From an uncultured Lachnospiraceae bacterium (GTDB lineage Bacteria > Bacillota > Clostridia > Lachnospirales > Lachnospiraceae): a stretch of 64,000 bases of DNA. The notes below the pieces were generated by a model. The model saw only the letters and a program-made list of their open reading frames with translations, searched no databases and was not told where the DNA came from. Shown here piece after piece: positions 61,111 to 64,000 of this stretch (positions are counted from its first letter, which is position 1; the number at the start of each line of letters is the position of its first letter). Both the position numbers and the translations under genes were made by a program. The stretch covers positions 3,640-67,639 of the forward strand of contig CAKRTC010000008.1 of assembly GCA_934402055.1 (NCBI GenBank), read 5' to 3'.

Positions 61111-61999
61111 GGCGAATGCCTCCAAACGGATTAAAGAAAGAATTGCTTTATGCTTGTCACCGACGACAATCATAGAATTTCTTCAAGTATCACATATGCT
61201 TATAATTATGACAAACAGAAATTTATGATTGTTTTTTGGATATTTTGTATATGTGTAAAAGTTTGCTATCAAACAATCCACTACATATAGAACCGATTCA
61301 TAGACTCATAACAACATTTGCGGATTGTTCTTCTCCGTGTACAAAATATACAATTTCAGAGATGTTTTTTCTATTTGCGGATTACTTATCTCTGTGCAAT
61401 ACTGAAGACACTTCATCGGAAACCGTCAGAGGCAGACAGAAGCAAACAGCACATATTACACACTTTTTCGGAGGCACTCGCCAATCATAATTGATAATTT
61501 ACTTGCATGCGGAGCCGGCAATACGGAAGTCAAAGCAGAGTAAGCGGGAAATCCATAATCTATATCAAAGAGCAGTTCGTATTTGATTCAGAAAAAATTT
61601 TCCACCTTATACTTTAACATCAAAGCAAATATAGGCTCTTAAATGCCGTATTTCTCATTAATTGAAGATCCGGCAAAGCTCTGCTTAACTTGGCAAAGCT
61701 GATAAACCTATGATTACAAGGTATGTTCATACGTTCCGATTCTGCGGAGGTAATCATTCACGATCGTGTAAAAGGAAGCCGATAATTGCCGCTCAACGGT
61801 GTCACTGCGTATAAATGTGACATGACCACCTATAATGAGCTCGATTATATGAAATGTAACAAAAGTACATAATTGTTAAGCAACATTCTGAATTTTTGAT
61901 TTTATTATTGATAATAATATAAGCAGTGAAAGGAGTTGGTCGAATTGAAAGTCTTCAATGGCCTTTGATAATATTAAGTAACTGCGCAGTGGAAACAAT
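61111..61999. other. Gene-poor stretch
   Basis: About 890 bases without a supported gene. A frame at 61236-61490 on the plus strand opens at TTG with no ribosome site and has unlike composition; the rest is A/T-rich with scattered stops in all frames, perhaps decayed sequence. It separates the Crp/Fnr region from the DUF554 gene. Confidence 0.5.
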
Positions 62000-62039
62000 A
62001 AGACTGCCGGGAGATTTTTTTACGTCTCCGGGCAGTCTT
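62000..62039. terminator. Bidirectional terminator after the DUF554 gene
   Basis: AAGACTGCC pairs with GGCAGTCTT and GGAGA with TCTCC inside. It lies 21 bases beyond the DUF554 stop codon and has T-rich sequence on both sides. Confidence 0.8.
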
Positions 62040-62059
62040 TGTCCTTTTATCGGCTTTAT

Positions 62060-62779
62060 TTACAAAATACCTGTCAGTGCTACTGCAACAAGCAGAGACG
62101 GCAGCAAATTTGCTACCTTAATGGTTTTAGGCCGAACCAGATTGATTCCTACACAGAATATCAGGATATTGCCCACCAATGAAATATTATTCAACACAGC
62201 ATCTGTCATAAATCCGGACAACACTACAGCCAACGCAGTTATAGTACCTTGCAGCAACGCCACCGGAATGAAAGAAAATATGCAGCCCTTGCCCATAGAC
62301 GATGCCATGATCAATACAATAATAAAATCCAAAATAGCTTTTGCAACCAGTGTAGAATGATCACCATAGATACCATCCTGAATAGACCCGATCACTGCCA
62401 TAGCACCGATACTCACAGTCAATGACGCTGCCACGAAGCCGTTGACGAAGCTATTGTCACCGTCACTTCCGGTTCTATGTTTCAGCCATTCTCCGAATCG
62501 TTCAAACTGTGCATCCAGGTCAATGAGTTCTCCCAGCAATGCACCCAGTGTCAGCGACAAGATCATAAGCATGGACCCGCCGGTACTCAGGCTTCCGTCC
62601 GGTCCGACAATCAACATCTTAGACAATGTACCGGCCATTCCAAGAAATACTACCGAAAAGCCGGTGGCCTTGATGATAGTATCCTGATAGCTCTCTTTCA
62701 GAAAGCGTTTAAACATAATACCCAACATACCGCCTGCCAGAATGGCCGACGCATTAATAATTGTTCCTAATCCTCGCAT
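62060..62779 (-). CDS. DUF554 membrane protein
   Basis: A 239-residue protein with about seven membrane helices; GLGTIINASAILAGGMLGIMF, the LGALLGELIDLD segment and SIGAMAVIGSIQDG are typical of DUF554/YdfK, a transporter-like family without known substrate. The ATG at 62779 has GGAGG 3-4 bases upstream; the track frame to 62803 is not needed. Confidence 0.85.
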   Translation of the reverse strand: MRGLGTIINASAILAGGMLGIMFKRFLKESYQDTIIKATGFSVVFLGMAGTLSKMLIVGPDGSLSTGGSMLMILSLTLGALLGELIDLDAQFERFGEWLKHRTGSDGDNSFVNGFVAASLTVSIGAMAVIGSIQDGIYGDHSTLVAKAILDFIIVLIMASSMGKGCIFSFIPVALLQGTITALAVVLSGFMTDAVLNNISLVGNILIFCVGINLVRPKTIKVANLLPSLLVAVALTGIL

Positions 62780-62850
62780 TTTCCTCCTTGTGAGCAGCAC
62801 CACCTGAATTTCTTGATGCCATTATAACCAAAATCCCAACAAACAAAAGA

Positions 62851-62880
62851 GTTTTGGAAATAGAATTCCAAAACCTTTTT
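62851..62880. terminator. Terminator-like hairpin upstream of the DUF554 gene
   Basis: GTTTTGGAA pairs with TTCCAAAAC, followed by CTTTTT. On the minus strand T-rich sequence follows too, so it can end transcripts from the GGDEF gene. From 62881 to 63136 I see nothing else. Confidence 0.75.
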
Positions 62881-63136
62881 GCGTTTGATAATTTCAGACT
62901 TTGATATCCAAAAGTCTGTTTATTTTGTTTCTCGGCATTATACTATTTAATCAATCATAGCTGTTACAACTTTATTATATCAGGACATTTCACCTCGTCG
63001 ATTTGCGGAAACATGTCCCGGGTCTTATGGGTTTGCGGGAACTTATCAATAAGTTGCTGACTCTGCTTCACACCAACAAACCGGTAGTTATTCATTTAAT
63101 TCAGCCTCAATTCCGATTTTTCACAAACTGGTGCAG

Positions 63137-64000
63137 TTATTCTGTAATTTCTGTACTTTCATCAGCTTTTAACCTTTTTTTATCTGCATACATCCGCAAA
63201 TCGGCTTCATGGCATACTTCGTCAAAAGAAAAATCTTTGCTCTGTACGGTATAGCTGCCCATTGCCAGACTTAACGGGATCTTGTCTTTGCTTTTCCGTT
63301 TCAGACTTCCCCGGATATTTGCCATCAGTTCGGAGGCTTTTTCTTCTGTGATCCCATTACCCAGAATCATGAATTCGTCTCCACCCATTCGGATAACCGG
63401 AGAATCTTCCGGCATTTCTTCCTTCAGGGTACCTGCTACGATCTTAAGCAGAATATCACCATATTCATGACCGAACTGGTCATTTACCTCCTTCAGATAA
63501 TTACAGTCGGACATAATCACTGTAAACGGAAAAATCAGCTTCTTTTTCTTTTCCTCTACTCTGTATTTCAGATAGTTACGATTATACACACCTGTCAGGC
63601 CATCTATGATGGAAAGCTCTTCCACCTTCTTCTCCAAACGAACACGTTCGGTAACATTGTCAACAATTCCTACGATTCCGATGATATTACCGTTTTCATC
63701 CCGTACTGCACTCTTTTTTATCTCAAAATACAGTGATTCTCCATCTTCCATCGGAAATTCACTGATATACTGGCTGTCTTCCCCCGTAGCCAGTATTTTT
63801 TTATCATCCTCATAATACATTTTTCCCATTTCTGGAAACTTCTGAACTTCCAGATCTGTTTTTCCTACGATACTTCCATTTTCCCCAACAGAAACCAGGT
63901 TACAGATCTCTGAAGCAAAACAATATCTACATTCCGTATCCTTAAAAAATATATTAACCGGCGCACTATGCATAAAACGTTTCATCATTTCACTATCCAA
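63137..64000 (-). CDS. PAS-GGDEF diguanylate cyclase (5' part outside window)
   Basis: 287 C-terminal residues; the frame is open to the right edge, so the true start lies beyond it. A PAS domain (about 10-125: VNIFFKDTECRYCFA, IIGIVGIVDNVTERVRLE) is followed by a GGDEF domain with IDGLTGVYNRNYL, the metal-binding MSDCNYLKEVNDQFGHEYGD and an intact RMGGDEFMIL active site. It should make c-di-GMP in response to a PAS-sensed signal. Confidence 0.9.
   Translation of the reverse strand: MDSEMMKRFMHSAPVNIFFKDTECRYCFASEICNLVSVGENGSIVGKTDLEVQKFPEMGKMYYEDDKKILATGEDSQYISEFPMEDGESLYFEIKKSAVRDENGNIIGIVGIVDNVTERVRLEKKVEELSIIDGLTGVYNRNYLKYRVEEKKKKLIFPFTVIMSDCNYLKEVNDQFGHEYGDILLKIVAGTLKEEMPEDSPVIRMGGDEFMILGNGITEEKASELMANIRGSLKRKSKDKIPLSLAMGSYTVQSKDFSFDEVCHEADLRMYADKKRLKADESTEITE

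Noticed and set aside
61236..61490. 84-codon plus-strand frame
   Set aside because: Opens with TTG, no ribosome site, no recognisable domain.

Overview
The window looks like chromosomal DNA of an anaerobic Gram-positive Clostridia, most likely a member of the Lachnospiraceae. The reasons are a six-cysteine SCIFF peptide with its radical SAM maturase, a 1484-residue double activator ATPase of the 2-hydroxyacyl-CoA dehydratase type, a monoderm FtsEX/M23-hydrolase/Ctp cluster, ScpAB, PepV, CoaX, an M-type DUF1700 protein, strong AAGGAGG-like ribosome binding sites and TTGACA-N17-TATAAT promoters. No genus can be named from the sequence alone. Most genes lie on the minus strand.

Layout. 1-3.9 kb: the 5' part of an Orn/Lys/Arg decarboxylase-family gene, a HigBA toxin-antitoxin pair, and the SCIFF precursor with its maturase. 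3.9-12.2 kb: the giant activator ATPase and a heterodimeric ABC exporter. 12.4-23.1 kb: a VOC protein followed by an accessory island. The island holds an MmeI-like restriction-methylase gene cut off at its SAM-binding motif, then a four-gene operon (XRE regulator, SNF2/HepA helicase, beta-class DNA methyltransferase, type III-like Res nuclease/helicase), and a small type I toxin locus with an antisense RNA promoter. 23.1-23.9 kb: four tRNA genes (Arg-UCU, His, Gln, Leu-UAG). 23.9-29.2 kb: a split Thr/Ser exporter, PutP, a TetR regulator and PepV.

29.4-44.7 kb is housekeeping: prfC-coaX; an EamA transporter, TPR lipoprotein and dUTPase group; tRNA-Arg(CCG) fused in one transcription unit to a membrane phosphoesterase and scpA-scpB; then rdgB-pgk-tpiA, an rRNA methyltransferase, a DUF1700 protein and hisS-aspS. 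44.8-50.5 kb: a PucR/CdaR-type regulator, FtsE, FtsX, an M23 hydrolase with coiled coils and an S41 protease, which together form a cell-wall cleavage module for division. 50.7-51.5 kb: a structured tandem repeat and a CBS protein. 51.5-58.97 kb: a PAP2 phosphatase, a CvfB-like S1 protein with a long Arg/Asp repeat tail, an FNT channel, an orphan prepilin, a membrane diguanylate cyclase, a MATE exporter and a GNAT enzyme. 59.1-64 kb: a ferredoxin-like protein divergent from a Crp/Fnr regulator, a small unknown protein, a gene-poor stretch, a DUF554 membrane protein and a PAS-GGDEF protein that runs off the end.

The most unusual parts are the helicase/Mod/Res island with its bordering toxin locus, the nested inverted and tandem repeat at 50.7-51.0 kb, a dispersed intergenic repeat with three clear copies, and the tRNA-Arg whose 3' end lies two bases before the start codon of the next gene. 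All family assignments come from reading the sequence; no database search was run.
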